Source: Stenotrophobium rhamnosiphilum
GTDB taxonomy: Bacteria > Pseudomonadota > Gammaproteobacteria > Nevskiales > Nevskiaceae
Reading direction: 5' to 3'
DNA length: 64,000 nucleotides
Assembly: GCF_003052265.1 (NCBI RefSeq)
Contig: NZ_QANS01000001.1
Span: 806,384 to 870,383, forward strand
Below are positions 16,204-24,819 of the stretch, piece after piece (the stretch's first letter is position 1; each line of letters starts with the position of its first letter). Below the pieces are notes generated by a model that saw only the letters and a list, made by a program, of their open reading frames with translations, was not told the origin of the DNA and searched no databases. The position numbers and the translations under genes are program-made.

Positions 16204-18294
16204 ATGGAACGCACTCATTACGGCGCCTGCAATCTTTGCGAAGCCATCTGCGGCTTGGAATTTCGCGTCGATGGCAATGAGATTCTGTCGATACGCGGCG
16301 ATGACGCGGACCCGCTTTCGCATGGCCACATCTGCCCCAAGGCCGTCGCGCTCAAAGATATCTATGAAGATCCAGATCGGCTGCGTCGTCCGATGCGTCG
16401 AGTCGGTGATCGTTGGGAAGAGATGAGTTGGGATGCGGCTTTCGATCTCGTCGCCGAGAAACTCGTCGCGGTTCATAAGGCAAACGGCGCCGACAGCATT
16501 GCTGCTTATCTGGGCAATCCGAGTGTTCACAACTATGGCGTGCTGACCACGTCATCAAGCTTCATCGGCCCGCTCAAAACACGTAGCCGTTATTCGGCAA
16601 CGTCAGTTGATCAATTGCCTCACCAACTTCTGGTGATGTGGATGTACGGGCACCAACTGATGGTGCCGATTACCGATATCGACCGCACCAACTATTTCCT
16701 CGTGCTCGGTGCTAATCCGATGGCGTCTAACGGCAGCTTGATGACGGTGCCTGCTTTCCGCACACGCCTTAAAGCCCTGCATGCGCGCGGGGGCAAGATG
16801 GTGGTGATTGATCCGCGGCGTAGTGAAACTGCGCTGGTGGCCGATGAGCATCACTTCATCAAGCCCGGCGGCGATGCTGCATTTTTGGCGGCACTGCTCA
16901 AAACCATTCTCGATGAAAATCTTGCGAAGCCGGGTCGTGTCGGTGAATTCACCGATGGCCTTGAAGATGCAGCGCGTGCCGTTCAATCGCTGGATATCAA
17001 CGTGCTCGCTCAATACTGCAATGTGCAAGCGGCAGACATCCAGCGCATCGCTCGTGAATTCGCCAGCGCAGACGGCGCAGCTTGTTACGGCCGCATGGGC
17101 GTTTCAACGCAACGCTATGGCACGCTGTGTCAGTGGTTGATTCAGTTGATCAATCTATTCACCGGTAATCTTGATCGCGAAGGCGGCATGCTGTTCCCGC
17201 AGCCTGCGCTAGATCTAGTGCACAACCCGATGAGCAAGCCCGGCCACTTTGCGCAGTGGAAAACGCGTGTGCGTGGATTGCCGGAGTTTGGTGGCGAGTT
17301 GCCTGTTGCTGCACTGGCAGAAGAAATCGAAACGCCGGGAGCAGGGCAGGTGCGCGCGTTGATCAGCATCGCAGGCAATCCCGTGTTGTCGACGCCGAAT
17401 GGTCGTCGTCTGGAAGGTGCGCTGGAATCGCTGGATTTCATGGTCAGCGTTGATCTCTACATGAACGAGACCACGCGCCATGCCGATGTCATTCTGCCGC
17501 CGACCTGCACACTGGAACATGATCATTACGATCTGATCTTCCATCACTTCGCCGTCCGCAACACCGCGCGCTTCAACACGCCACTATTCGAAAAACCAGA
17601 AGGCACTATGCACGACTGGGAAATCTTCGCCGCACTCGGCGCACGTATTTCTGCGGCGCTTGGTCAACCCGTGCGGCCTTCGCCTCGTCCAGATCAGATT
17701 GTCGACATGGGCCTGCGCATCGGACCCAATAAACTTTCACTCGATCAACTCAAACAACATCCGCATGGCGTTGATCTCGGCGCATTGAAACCTTCATTGC
17801 CGCAGCGTCTGTTCCATAAAGACAAACGCATTCAAGCCGCGCCGCCAGAGCTGCTGCAAGAAATGGTCGCCTTCGCCAAAGAACTTCACGTTGCGCCGGT
17901 CAAAGATGAACTACGTTTAATTGGCCGCCGCCATGTCCGCAGCAACAACTCATGGATGCACAACTTCCATCGCTTGGTAAAAGGCGAAGCGCGCGATCAG
18001 CTACTGATGCACCCAAGCGATCTTGGCTCACGTGGTTTGAGCGACGGACAAAATGTTCGCGTGCGTTCGCGTGTTGGCGAAGTCACCGTTGCTGTGAAAT
18101 CCAGCGACGAAATGATGCCGGGCGTCGTCAGCTTGCCGCATGGCTGGGGGCACCACCGTGAAGGTACTCGTGTTGCTATTGCCACGGCACATGCGGGCAC
18201 GAGCAGCAATGATTTAACCGATGAAACCTATCTCGATATCTCGGGCAATGCTGCGCTTAATGGTGTGTTGGTATCTGTTGAGCGTGCGGCGTAG
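16204..18294 (+). CDS. Molybdopterin oxidoreductase (DMSO-reductase family)
   Basis: Predicted bis-MGD enzyme with one N-terminal [4Fe-4S] cluster. 696 residues. The cluster ligands are C9, C12, C16 and C44 (CNLCEAIC...ICPK). Cofactor-binding segments follow: FLVLGANPMASNG, VVIDPRRSETA and GRMGVSTQRYG. The C-terminal dinucleotide-binding domain has LMHPSDLGSRGLSDGQ and VSLPHGWGH. No Tat signal, so cytoplasmic. Where formate dehydrogenases carry Cys/Sec as Mo ligand the sequence reads SATSVDQLPHQ, with neither. Relatives are annotated as formate dehydrogenase-like or BisC-like, but the substrate is unknown. No partner subunit adjoins; a lipoprotein gene follows 10 bases later. A second member of the family is at 40083-42311. 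Confidence 0.9.
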   Translation: MERTHYGACNLCEAICGLEFRVDGNEILSIRGDDADPLSHGHICPKAVALKDIYEDPDRLRRPMRRVGDRWEEMSWDAAFDLVAEKLVAVHKANGADSIAAYLGNPSVHNYGVLTTSSSFIGPLKTRSRYSATSVDQLPHQLLVMWMYGHQLMVPITDIDRTNYFLVLGANPMASNGSLMTVPAFRTRLKALHARGGKMVVIDPRRSETALVADEHHFIKPGGDAAFLAALLKTILDENLAKPGRVGEFTDGLEDAARAVQSLDINVLAQYCNVQAADIQRIAREFASADGAACYGRMGVSTQRYGTLCQWLIQLINLFTGNLDREGGMLFPQPALDLVHNPMSKPGHFAQWKTRVRGLPEFGGELPVAALAEEIETPGAGQVRALISIAGNPVLSTPNGRRLEGALESLDFMVSVDLYMNETTRHADVILPPTCTLEHDHYDLIFHHFAVRNTARFNTPLFEKPEGTMHDWEIFAALGARISAALGQPVRPSPRPDQIVDMGLRIGPNKLSLDQLKQHPHGVDLGALKPSLPQRLFHKDKRIQAAPPELLQEMVAFAKELHVAPVKDELRLIGRRHVRSNNSWMHNFHRLVKGEARDQLLMHPSDLGSRGLSDGQNVRVRSRVGEVTVAVKSSDEMMPGVVSLPHGWGHHREGTRVAIATAHAGTSSNDLTDETYLDISGNAALNGVLVSVERAA

Positions 18295-18304
18295 GTGGTA
18301 ATCA

Positions 18305-19069
18305 ATGCTGATTACGATCCGTAAAATAATCCGACTTCTTGCTTTCTTGCCTTTACTGGCACTCACTTTGGCTTCGTGCTCGCAGTTGACGTCGACAAGT
18401 CAAGAATATAAGGATATTGCCATTAAGCCCGTGGGTCCTTATGAATCGATTTATGCAGAGTGCCGATCTGCGTCTCAGCAAAATCGAGCGGCGTTTACAT
18501 CTCTGCAGGATCAATTTACAAAGGCATTGGAAATCTGCCAGGCAGGTTTAAGGACAATTGTGGACCTTAGCGGTTCAGATGCTCAAGGCTATCCAATTTA
18601 TCAGCAACTTGGACTTAATGAGTTCAGCTTGCGCCACGCAAATAGCGCAATTCATTACTTAACGCAATCCATTAAATACGCGCAGTATCTAAATGATACG
18701 TGGTCAGCAATGAATACATTTGTCTATAGATCTGGGGTATTCAGAAGCATGGGCCAATATTCACTTGCACAAAACGATTTGGATATAGCGGCTCCTAAGT
18801 TATTGGGAGCTTACAATTTCGAGCGCAAAAATAAAAAGCCTGAAAATCGTATGTCGCTAGCGCTGGCCACAACATCTCATCACTTCCTGCTCAGTGAGTA
18901 CGCTCGTCTTTGTCTAGCTCAAGGTAATTTTGAATGCGCAATTTCAAAGGCGCGAGTAGCGCAAGTGGTGTATCGAGAGGGCATGAATGCACCGGATCCT
19001 TGGGCGCCTAGCATTATCGCAACGGCGGAAGAATCGATTAGTCGTCGAAATCAACAGCTGAAAGAATGA
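18305..19069 (+). CDS. Putative lipoprotein with TPR-like helical repeats
   Basis: 254 residues. Signal sequence RLLAFLPLLALTLASC gives a lipobox LASC with Ser at +2 (outer-membrane sorting). The mature protein is helical, with TPR-like pairs such as YQQLGLNEFSLRHANSAIHY, GQYSLAQNDLDIA and CLAQGNFECAISKARVA. It starts 10 bases after the oxidoreductase stop and may be co-transcribed, although a periplasm-facing lipoprotein has no obvious link to a cytoplasmic enzyme. Codon use is visibly more AT-rich than its neighbours. Function unknown. Confidence 0.72.
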   Translation: MLITIRKIIRLLAFLPLLALTLASCSQLTSTSQEYKDIAIKPVGPYESIYAECRSASQQNRAAFTSLQDQFTKALEICQAGLRTIVDLSGSDAQGYPIYQQLGLNEFSLRHANSAIHYLTQSIKYAQYLNDTWSAMNTFVYRSGVFRSMGQYSLAQNDLDIAAPKLLGAYNFERKNKKPENRMSLALATTSHHFLLSEYARLCLAQGNFECAISKARVAQVVYREGMNAPDPWAPSIIATAEESISRRNQQLKE

Positions 19070-19078
19070 AAATAGCTT

Positions 19079-19160
19079 GTAGGCTGGGTTGGAGTGAAAC
19101 GAAACCCAGCAGTTCTTGCAAGTTGAGTGCTGGGTTTCGCTGCGCTTTAACTCAGCCTAC
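19079..19160. repeat. Long inverted repeat, GTAGGCTGGGTT family
   Basis: Arms GTAGGCTGGGTTGGAGTGAA... and ...TTTAACTCAGCCTAC pair over about 30 bases around a short spacer; the inner arms read CGAAACCCAGCA and TGCTGGGTTTCG. Related to 3513-3595 in layout and core (GAAACCCA/TGGGTTTC). It sits between convergent 3' ends, where it could end both transcripts. Confidence 0.8.
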
Positions 19161-19172
19161 AAAGCGCTTCTA

Positions 19173-19901
19173 CTACCAATCGCCCCACTGAGCCTGAATA
19201 GCAGCGAGGGCAGCGACGCCTGCCGTTTCAGTGCGAAGGATGCGTGGGCCTAGCGCGAGTGGGATGAATTCATGTTTGGCTGCAAGTGTGCATTCCACTT
19301 CGCTGAGTCCACCTTCAGGGCCAATCAAAAGTGTGATGGCGCGTGACGTGGGATCAAGTTGGCGAAGCTGTTTGCTAGCGCCCGGTGCAAGCACCAATTT
19401 CAAACTGTCATTCGCACTGCTGCGCAACCAATAATCCAAATCTTGATGCGCTGCGAGTTGTGGCACGCGTGTGCGGCCAGATTGTTCGCAGGCGGAGATG
19501 ATCACGCCTTGCCAGTGTTCGATTTTCTTGGCCCAGCGTTCGGCGTCCAGTTTGACGACGGTGCGTGAAGAGATCAGTGGCACGATGTTGCTGACGCCGA
19601 GTTCTACCGCCTTCTGCAAGGTGTAGTCCATGCGATCGCCTTTGGAGACGCATTGGGCGAGGGTGATGTTGAGAGGTGATTCGCGATCAACGGTATTGAA
19701 CTCGCCAATGCTGGCCTGCGCTTCACGCTTGCTGACGGTGCTAAGTGTTGCAGCGTATTCGCCGCCTTGACCGTTGAAGGTGATGAAGCTGTCACCGAGT
19801 CGCATGCGAAGTACTTGCACGAGATGGCGTGCGGCGTCTTCCGGTAGCGTGATTGTTCCGCCTGCGGACAGCGGCTGATCGATATAGACGCGGCTAGTCA
19901 T
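19173..19901 (-). CDS. rsmE: 16S rRNA m3U1498 methyltransferase
   Basis: SAM-dependent SPOUT methyltransferase acting on U1498 of 16S rRNA in the 30S subunit. 242 residues, usual length. N-terminal PUA-like RNA-binding part (EDAARHLVQVLRMRLGD), then the linker with LAQCVSKGDRMDYTLQKAVELGV. The SPOUT knot follows: IGPEGGLSEVE and LGPRILRTETAGVAAL. Convergent with the lipoprotein gene; transcribed away from the repeat-rich spacer before bioA. Confidence 0.96.
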   Translation of the reverse strand: MTSRVYIDQPLSAGGTITLPEDAARHLVQVLRMRLGDSFITFNGQGGEYAATLSTVSKREAQASIGEFNTVDRESPLNITLAQCVSKGDRMDYTLQKAVELGVSNIVPLISSRTVVKLDAERWAKKIEHWQGVIISACEQSGRTRVPQLAAHQDLDYWLRSSANDSLKLVLAPGASKQLRQLDPTSRAITLLIGPEGGLSEVECTLAAKHEFIPLALGPRILRTETAGVAALAAIQAQWGDW

Positions 19902-19923
19902 TGCACGGGTCTCGTTATGTGCT

Positions 19924-20059
19924 CCCTCTCCCCACGAATGTGGGGAGAGGGCGGGGTGAGGGGCTCTTGAAGCTGGAGCAAACCTTTCATTGGAGCGCGT
20001 ATGCCGACTACGTCGGCGCCCCTCACCCTTGCCCTCTCCCCGCTAAAGCGGGGAGAGGG
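19924..20059. repeat. Composite palindromic repeat (CCCTCTCCCC type)
   Basis: Two hairpins, CCCTCTCCCCACGAATGTGGGGAGAGGG (split: arms at 19924-19935 and 19940-19951) and a similar one at 20032-20059. They are joined by outer complementary segments GGGGTGAGGGGC and GCCCCTCACCC, so the whole can fold as one cruciform. This layout is common to dispersed bacterial repeat pairs. It fills most of the 177-base gap between the rsmE start and the bioA stop. Confidence 0.8.
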
Positions 20060-20078
20060 AATAAAGAAACAGCTAGTG

Positions 20079-21428
20079 CTAGTCACTGGTGGCTTCCATG
20101 ATGCCTTCGGTGGCAATGCGGCACATCAAACCAATTTCTTCTGGATCGATCACGTACGGCGGCATGAAGTAAACGACATTGCCGAGCGGGCGCAGCAGCA
20201 CGCCATGCTCAAGACCATATTGATAGACGCGCATGCCGCGGCGTTCTTCGCTTGGATAGGGTTCGCGCTTGCGTGCGTTTTTGACCATTTCGATGGCGAG
20301 AATCATGCCTTGCTGACGGACTTCAGCAACGTAAGGATGACGGCGCAGCTCGTCTGTGCCAGCCCACATCATCTGCGCGAGTTGGCGATTGCGTGCGAGG
20401 ACGGTTGGGTCCGCAAATAAATCCAACGTTGCCAGTGCGGCGCGGCAAGCTAATGGATTGCCGGTGTAAGAGTGCGAATGCAGAAAAGCTTTGCCGCTAC
20501 GGTATTCATCGTAGAAGGCGGTGTAGATTTCTTCGCGAGTTAGCGTGACGGCGAGTGGCAGTGTGCCGCCGGTAAGGCCTTTCGAGAGACACAAAAAGTC
20601 CGGCGTGATCTTGGCCCACTCGCAAGCGAAGAGTTTGCCGGTGCGGCCAAAGCCGACAGCAATTTCATCTGCAATGAGATGCACGCCATGACGATCACAG
20701 GCCTCGCGCAACATCGTCAGATAAACCGGGTGATACATGCGCATGCCACCCGCGCATTGCACCAGCGGTTCCAGAATCACGGCGCTGACTTCGTGCGCGT
20801 GCTTCTTTAGCGCGGCTTCCATGTGTTCGAACTGGCGGCGCGTGTGATCTTCCCAGGATTCGCCGGGACGACGCTCATAGCAATCAGGCGAGGGCACGAT
20901 GATCGGTTGAATCAACAGCGGCGCATAAGTCTCGCGATACAAGCCAGTATCACCAACTGCGAGCGCGCCCAGTGTTTCTCCGTGATAGCCGTTGGAGAGT
21001 GCGATGAACTTCTGCTTGGCAGGTTTGCCGACATTGCGCCAGTAGTGAAAGCTCATCTTCAGCGCGACTTCTACTGCTGACGAACCATTGTCCGCATAGA
21101 AGCAACGCGTGAGTCCCGGCGGCGCAATCGTGCATAAGCGCTCAGCCAGCTCCACCGCAGGCTGGTGCGTGAAGCCGCCGAGCATGATGTGATCGATTTC
21201 GTCGAGCTGCTGTTTGAGCGATGAAACGATATGCGGATGACGATGGCCGAAGACATTGGTCCACCACGAACTCACTGCATCGAGATAGCGTTTGCCTTCG
21301 AAATCTTCGAGCCAGACGCCTTCGGCTTTCTTGATCGGCACGAGTGGCAGCCACTCGTGATCTTTCATCTGCGTGCAGGGGTTCCAGACGCGTGCCCGGC
21401 TACGGGCAACCCACTCGGCGTTGCTCAC
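20079..21428 (-). CDS. bioA: Adenosylmethionine-8-amino-7-oxononanoate aminotransferase
   Basis: Biotin synthesis: converts KAPA to DAPA with SAM as amino donor, PLP-dependent. 449 residues. BioA landmarks: WNPCTQMKDHEW at the N-terminus, YLDAVSSWWTNVFGH, YADNGSSAVEVALKM, NGYHGETLGALAVGD, LIADEIAVGFGRTGKLFACE and the Schiff-base lysine in LCLSKGLTGGTLPLA. GTG start overlaps the argA stop by four bases (GTGA), so the two genes are translationally coupled. No other bio gene is nearby; pairing biotin and arginine synthesis is unusual. Confidence 0.95.
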   Translation of the reverse strand: MSNAEWVARSRARVWNPCTQMKDHEWLPLVPIKKAEGVWLEDFEGKRYLDAVSSWWTNVFGHRHPHIVSSLKQQLDEIDHIMLGGFTHQPAVELAERLCTIAPPGLTRCFYADNGSSAVEVALKMSFHYWRNVGKPAKQKFIALSNGYHGETLGALAVGDTGLYRETYAPLLIQPIIVPSPDCYERRPGESWEDHTRRQFEHMEAALKKHAHEVSAVILEPLVQCAGGMRMYHPVYLTMLREACDRHGVHLIADEIAVGFGRTGKLFACEWAKITPDFLCLSKGLTGGTLPLAVTLTREEIYTAFYDEYRSGKAFLHSHSYTGNPLACRAALATLDLFADPTVLARNRQLAQMMWAGTDELRRHPYVAEVRQQGMILAIEMVKNARKREPYPSEERRGMRVYQYGLEHGVLLRPLGNVVYFMPPYVIDPEEIGLMCRIATEGIMEATSD

Positions 21429-22744
21429 AAGCTTTTAATGAGCACCAGCGAATTCCGCTGGTAGTTATAGAGACGCTGCTTCTGCACCGGCAGATCTTTG
21501 ATCTTGCCGCGCTCAAAGCCGTGTTCGATGAACCAGTGTGGCGTGTGCGTGGTGAGGCTGAAGAGTTTTTTGAGCTTGCGCTTCTTAGCTTCGGCTTCGA
21601 CGCGCTTGAGTAGCGCAGCGGCGCGACCGGCGCTTTGGTAGTCCGGATGCACAGCGACGCAGGCGAGTTCGCCCATCTGATTCTGTGGGAAGGGGAACAG
21701 CGCGCAGCAGGCGATGGCGGTGCCGTCGCGAACAATGATGCTGAAGTTTTCGATGTCGAGTTCCAACTGCTCGCGTGAACGCGGCACCAGAACGCCTGCT
21801 TGTTCCAGTGGTTTGATCAGGCTCAGCACGCCGCCAACGTCTTCGATGGTGGCTTGGCGTGTCGACTCGTAATCTTCATCGGCATAGAGCATCAGGCCAA
21901 CGCCGTCGCGCGTGTACAACTCACGCAGCAGTGCGCCGTCTTTGTCGGCTCCGACCAGATGCACGCGTTTCACACCACCGCGGCTGGCAGTGATACCAGC
22001 TTGCAGATAAGCGCGATCCTGATCCTTGAGATGTTTGGCGGTCAGCAGCTTTTCGGCAACGACGAGCGAAATTTGGCCGTCGTCGCCGGTGTCTTCAGCG
22101 AGCTTCCAATGATCCGGATCTGACGGCACCACAAAGATGAGCTTGTCCGCACCAAGCGCTTGCGCGGTGGCGGTGGCAACGTCTTCGTGACGCAGATTGA
22201 AGATCTCGCCGGTGGGCGAGTAGCCGGTGTTGGAGAGTAGAGCAATACGATCCTGCGCCAGCACGTCGTGCAGGCTATCGACATCAATCCGCCGCACTTC
22301 GCCGGTGTGTTGATGGTCAACGCCACCACGCACGCCAACCGGCCGCGCGGTGACCCAGTTGCCGCTGGCGACGCGCAACTGCGCGCCGCCCATCGGGGTG
22401 CTGGCCAGACCGGTGCTGAGTTTGGCTTCGATATCCATACGCAGCGCACCGGCTGCAGCTTTGACGCACTCCAGTGCGGCGCGATCGGTGACGCGCAGGC
22501 CGTGGTTGTAGACGGTTTTGAGACTGTTGAGTTCTAGCTGCTTGTCGATCTGCGGGCGCGCGCCATGTACCAACACCAGCTTCACGCCGAGGCTGTGCAG
22601 CAGCGCGAGGTCATAGATAAAGGCGTCGAAATCCGGACGCGCCGCGACCTCGCCGCCAAAGGCGACGACAAAAACGGAGCCGTTGTGGGCGTGCACATAA
22701 GGTGCACAACCGCGCAGTGCGGAAACGAAGTCAGTCGGTTTCAT
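21425..22744 (-). CDS. argA: Amino-acid N-acetyltransferase (N-acetylglutamate synthase)
   Basis: First step of arginine synthesis: acetyl-CoA + glutamate to N-acetylglutamate. 439 residues from ATG 22744. Amino-acid-kinase-like domain (about 1-280; VVAFGGEVAA, LVLVHGARPQID) followed by a GNAT domain (about 290-435; LACVAVHPDYQSAGRAAALL, FSLTTHTPHWFIEHGF). This is the classic ArgA architecture, in which the kinase-like part binds inhibitory arginine. Lies upstream of bioA with a four-base overlap. Another in-frame ATG ten codons upstream is less likely. Confidence 0.95.
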   Translation of the reverse strand: MKPTDFVSALRGCAPYVHAHNGSVFVVAFGGEVAARPDFDAFIYDLALLHSLGVKLVLVHGARPQIDKQLELNSLKTVYNHGLRVTDRAALECVKAAAGALRMDIEAKLSTGLASTPMGGAQLRVASGNWVTARPVGVRGGVDHQHTGEVRRIDVDSLHDVLAQDRIALLSNTGYSPTGEIFNLRHEDVATATAQALGADKLIFVVPSDPDHWKLAEDTGDDGQISLVVAEKLLTAKHLKDQDRAYLQAGITASRGGVKRVHLVGADKDGALLRELYTRDGVGLMLYADEDYESTRQATIEDVGGVLSLIKPLEQAGVLVPRSREQLELDIENFSIIVRDGTAIACCALFPFPQNQMGELACVAVHPDYQSAGRAAALLKRVEAEAKKRKLKKLFSLTTHTPHWFIEHGFERGKIKDLPVQKQRLYNYQRNSLVLIKSL

Positions 22745-22908
22745 GCGGCGATTATAGGGATGCACGGCGCGCAACGTCAGCGACGATTGATTTTATTGAA
22801 AATAATTCGACAAATAATCACAGCGTCGCTAGGCAAATATTCAGCGAATAATCGTGTTGATTCGGCGTCAATGCGACCGTGGAGAGGTCGCAGCGGTATA
22901 ATCGCCAC
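22745..22908. promoter_or_regulatory. Divergent argA/ygfB promoter region
   Basis: 164 bases between argA and ygfB, AT-rich in the middle. A consensus TATAAT lies at 22897-22902, only six bases before the ygfB ATG, without a good -35. If used, the transcript would be nearly leaderless. In E. coli the region upstream of ygfB holds ssrS (6S RNA) and zapA; there is no room for them here. Confidence 0.4.
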
Positions 22909-23478
22909 ATGCAAGAAACTATCCAATATGAAGGCCTGAGCAGCGTGTTGGCACAGGTCGGTTTTGTCGATGAGACCGCTGCTTTTCATGGCGCGCTGTG
23001 TGGCGCGCTGTGCGTTAAGCAGTCGAATGAAGTCGATCTCCTTCTCCTTCTCGATCCTGCTGGCGATCAATCGCTAACGATTGATACGTCTGCTCAAAAG
23101 GCGTTGGTCGAGGCGCGCGAGCAGACCTTGATCTCGCTGCAAGACAACGAAGGCGCTTTTGCGCCGCTGCTGCCGCATGACGATAGCGAACTGCCATCGC
23201 GCGTGGCTGCGTTGGTCGCATGGTGCGAGGGCTTTTTGTTTGGTTTGTCGACCCGGCCAAACCTCGATCTGGAATCCTGCTCGGAAGAGTTGCAAGAAAT
23301 CATTGAGGACTTCACCCAGTTCACTCGCGCCAGCATTGATGGCGAAGACAACGTCGAGCTGGAAGAAACCGCTTACGCCGAACTGGTGGAATACATCCGC
23401 GTCGGCGCGCAGTTGGTCTATATGGAAATGCGTCCACGCCCAACGCCAGACCCGCAGAGCTCGAAGAAACTGCATTAA
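22909..23478 (+). CDS. ygfB: YgfB/UPF0149 family protein
   Basis: 189-residue acidic all-helical protein of the UPF0149 family. It has been linked in Pseudomonas to control of ampD expression, but no enzymatic role is known. Motifs: EGLSSVLAQVGFVDETAAFHGALCGALC at the N-terminus (split over the conserved His/Gly), LVAWCEGFLFGL, and the acidic C-terminal YAELVEYIRVGAQLVYMEM. First gene of the ygfB-pepP-ubiH-ubiI cluster, 15 bases before pepP. ATG 22909 is chosen over a GTG/ATG ten codons upstream because it matches family starts. Confidence 0.92.
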   Translation: MQETIQYEGLSSVLAQVGFVDETAAFHGALCGALCVKQSNEVDLLLLLDPAGDQSLTIDTSAQKALVEAREQTLISLQDNEGAFAPLLPHDDSELPSRVAALVAWCEGFLFGLSTRPNLDLESCSEELQEIIEDFTQFTRASIDGEDNVELEETAYAELVEYIRVGAQLVYMEMRPRPTPDPQSSKKLH

Positions 23479-23493
23479 TCAGCCGAGCTGAAC

Positions 23494-24819
23494 ATGAAGC
23501 CCGCCGCAGCTAACCATTTCAAGGAATTCGCCGCACGCCGCGCCAAGCTGATGAAGCAGATTGGCCCGGGCGGTGTTGCGATTATTCCGTCTGCCAGTGA
23601 AGTCATCCGCGCGCGTGACACGCATTACCGCTTTCGTCAGGACAGCGACTTTCAGTATCTGACGGGTTTTCCTGAGCCAGATTGCATCGCCGTGTTCGCG
23701 CCGGGTCGCAAGGCGGGTGCCTTCGTGCTGTTTGTGCGTGATCGCAACACCGAGCGCGAAATCTGGGATGGCCGTCGCCAAGGTCCAGAAGGCGCAGTGC
23801 GTAATTACGGTGCTGACCAAGCATTCGCGATTGGTGACTTTCAGGAAATTCTGCCGTCGCTGCTCGCGGGCCGTAGTCGCGTGGTTTACAACCTTGGCGA
23901 ACACGCCGAGCTTGATCCCAAGATCACGGCCTGTGTGCGCACTATTCGCGAAGTCTCACGTCGCGGCGGCGCTGCACCAACAGAATTCGTCGCACTGGAA
24001 ACCAGCTTGCACGAAATGCGTCTGCGTAAGACGCCTGCCGAAATCGCAATCTTGGCCAAAGCCTGCGAGATCAGCGCTGAAGCTCATTGCATCGCCATGC
24101 GTTATGCCAAGCCGGGTATTAATGAGTGGCAGGTCGCTGCCGAAATCAACGCACACTTCGGCCGCAACAATATGGAGCCGGGTTACGGTTCGATTGTTGG
24201 TGGTGGCGATAACGCCTGCATCCTGCATTACGTTGAAAACAATCAAGCGCTGCGCGATGGCGATCTGCTGCTGATTGATGCGGGTGGTGAGCTTGACGGT
24301 TACACCGCCGACATCACGCGCACGTTCCCGGTCAACGGAAAATTCAGCAAGGCACAGCGAGCTGTTTACGAAGTCGTGCTTGAAGCCAATCTGCAGGCGA
24401 CCAAAACACTGAAAACGGGCGAGTCCGTTGGCAAGCCGCACCAAGTCGCCGTGCAAATTCTCACGCAAGGTTTGGTTGATCTTGGTTTGCTGAAAGGCAA
24501 CGTCAAAGATCTGATCAAGACTGAAAAGTATCGCCAGTTCTACATGCACGGCACAGGCCACTGGTTGGGCATGGATGTGCATGACGTCGGTCGCTACAAA
24601 ATGGATGGCGAGTTCCGCACGTTTGAGCCGGGCATGGTGATGACGGTTGAGCCGGGCCTCTACATTCAGCCGGGCACGAAAGGCGTTGATGAAAAATACT
24701 GGGGCATCGGCATTCGTATCGAAGACGATGTCGTCGTCACTGACAAAGCACCGCGCGTGCTGACCGGTGATGTGCCGAAAGATGTGAAGGGCATTGAAGG
24801 CTTGATGCGTGCAGCCTGA
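23494..24819 (+). CDS. pepP: Xaa-Pro aminopeptidase P
   Basis: Cytosolic dinuclear Mn peptidase (M24B) releasing the N-terminal residue before proline. 441 residues. N-terminal creatinase-like domain (YRFRQDSDFQYLTGFPEPD), then the pita-bread catalytic domain. The metal ligands are in LIDAGGELDGYTADITRTF, the His of MHGTGHWLGMDVHDVG, and the Glu residues of MTVEPGLYI and IRIEDDVVV. Same place in the cluster as E. coli pepP. Its end overlaps the GTG start of ubiH. Confidence 0.97.
   Translation: MKPAAANHFKEFAARRAKLMKQIGPGGVAIIPSASEVIRARDTHYRFRQDSDFQYLTGFPEPDCIAVFAPGRKAGAFVLFVRDRNTEREIWDGRRQGPEGAVRNYGADQAFAIGDFQEILPSLLAGRSRVVYNLGEHAELDPKITACVRTIREVSRRGGAAPTEFVALETSLHEMRLRKTPAEIAILAKACEISAEAHCIAMRYAKPGINEWQVAAEINAHFGRNNMEPGYGSIVGGGDNACILHYVENNQALRDGDLLLIDAGGELDGYTADITRTFPVNGKFSKAQRAVYEVVLEANLQATKTLKTGESVGKPHQVAVQILTQGLVDLGLLKGNVKDLIKTEKYRQFYMHGTGHWLGMDVHDVGRYKMDGEFRTFEPGMVMTVEPGLYIQPGTKGVDEKYWGIGIRIEDDVVVTDKAPRVLTGDVPKDVKGIEGLMRAA

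Noticed and set aside
22745..22908. Possible 6S RNA (ssrS) upstream of ygfB
   Set aside because: Only 164 bases with no long bulged hairpin; too short and promoter-like.
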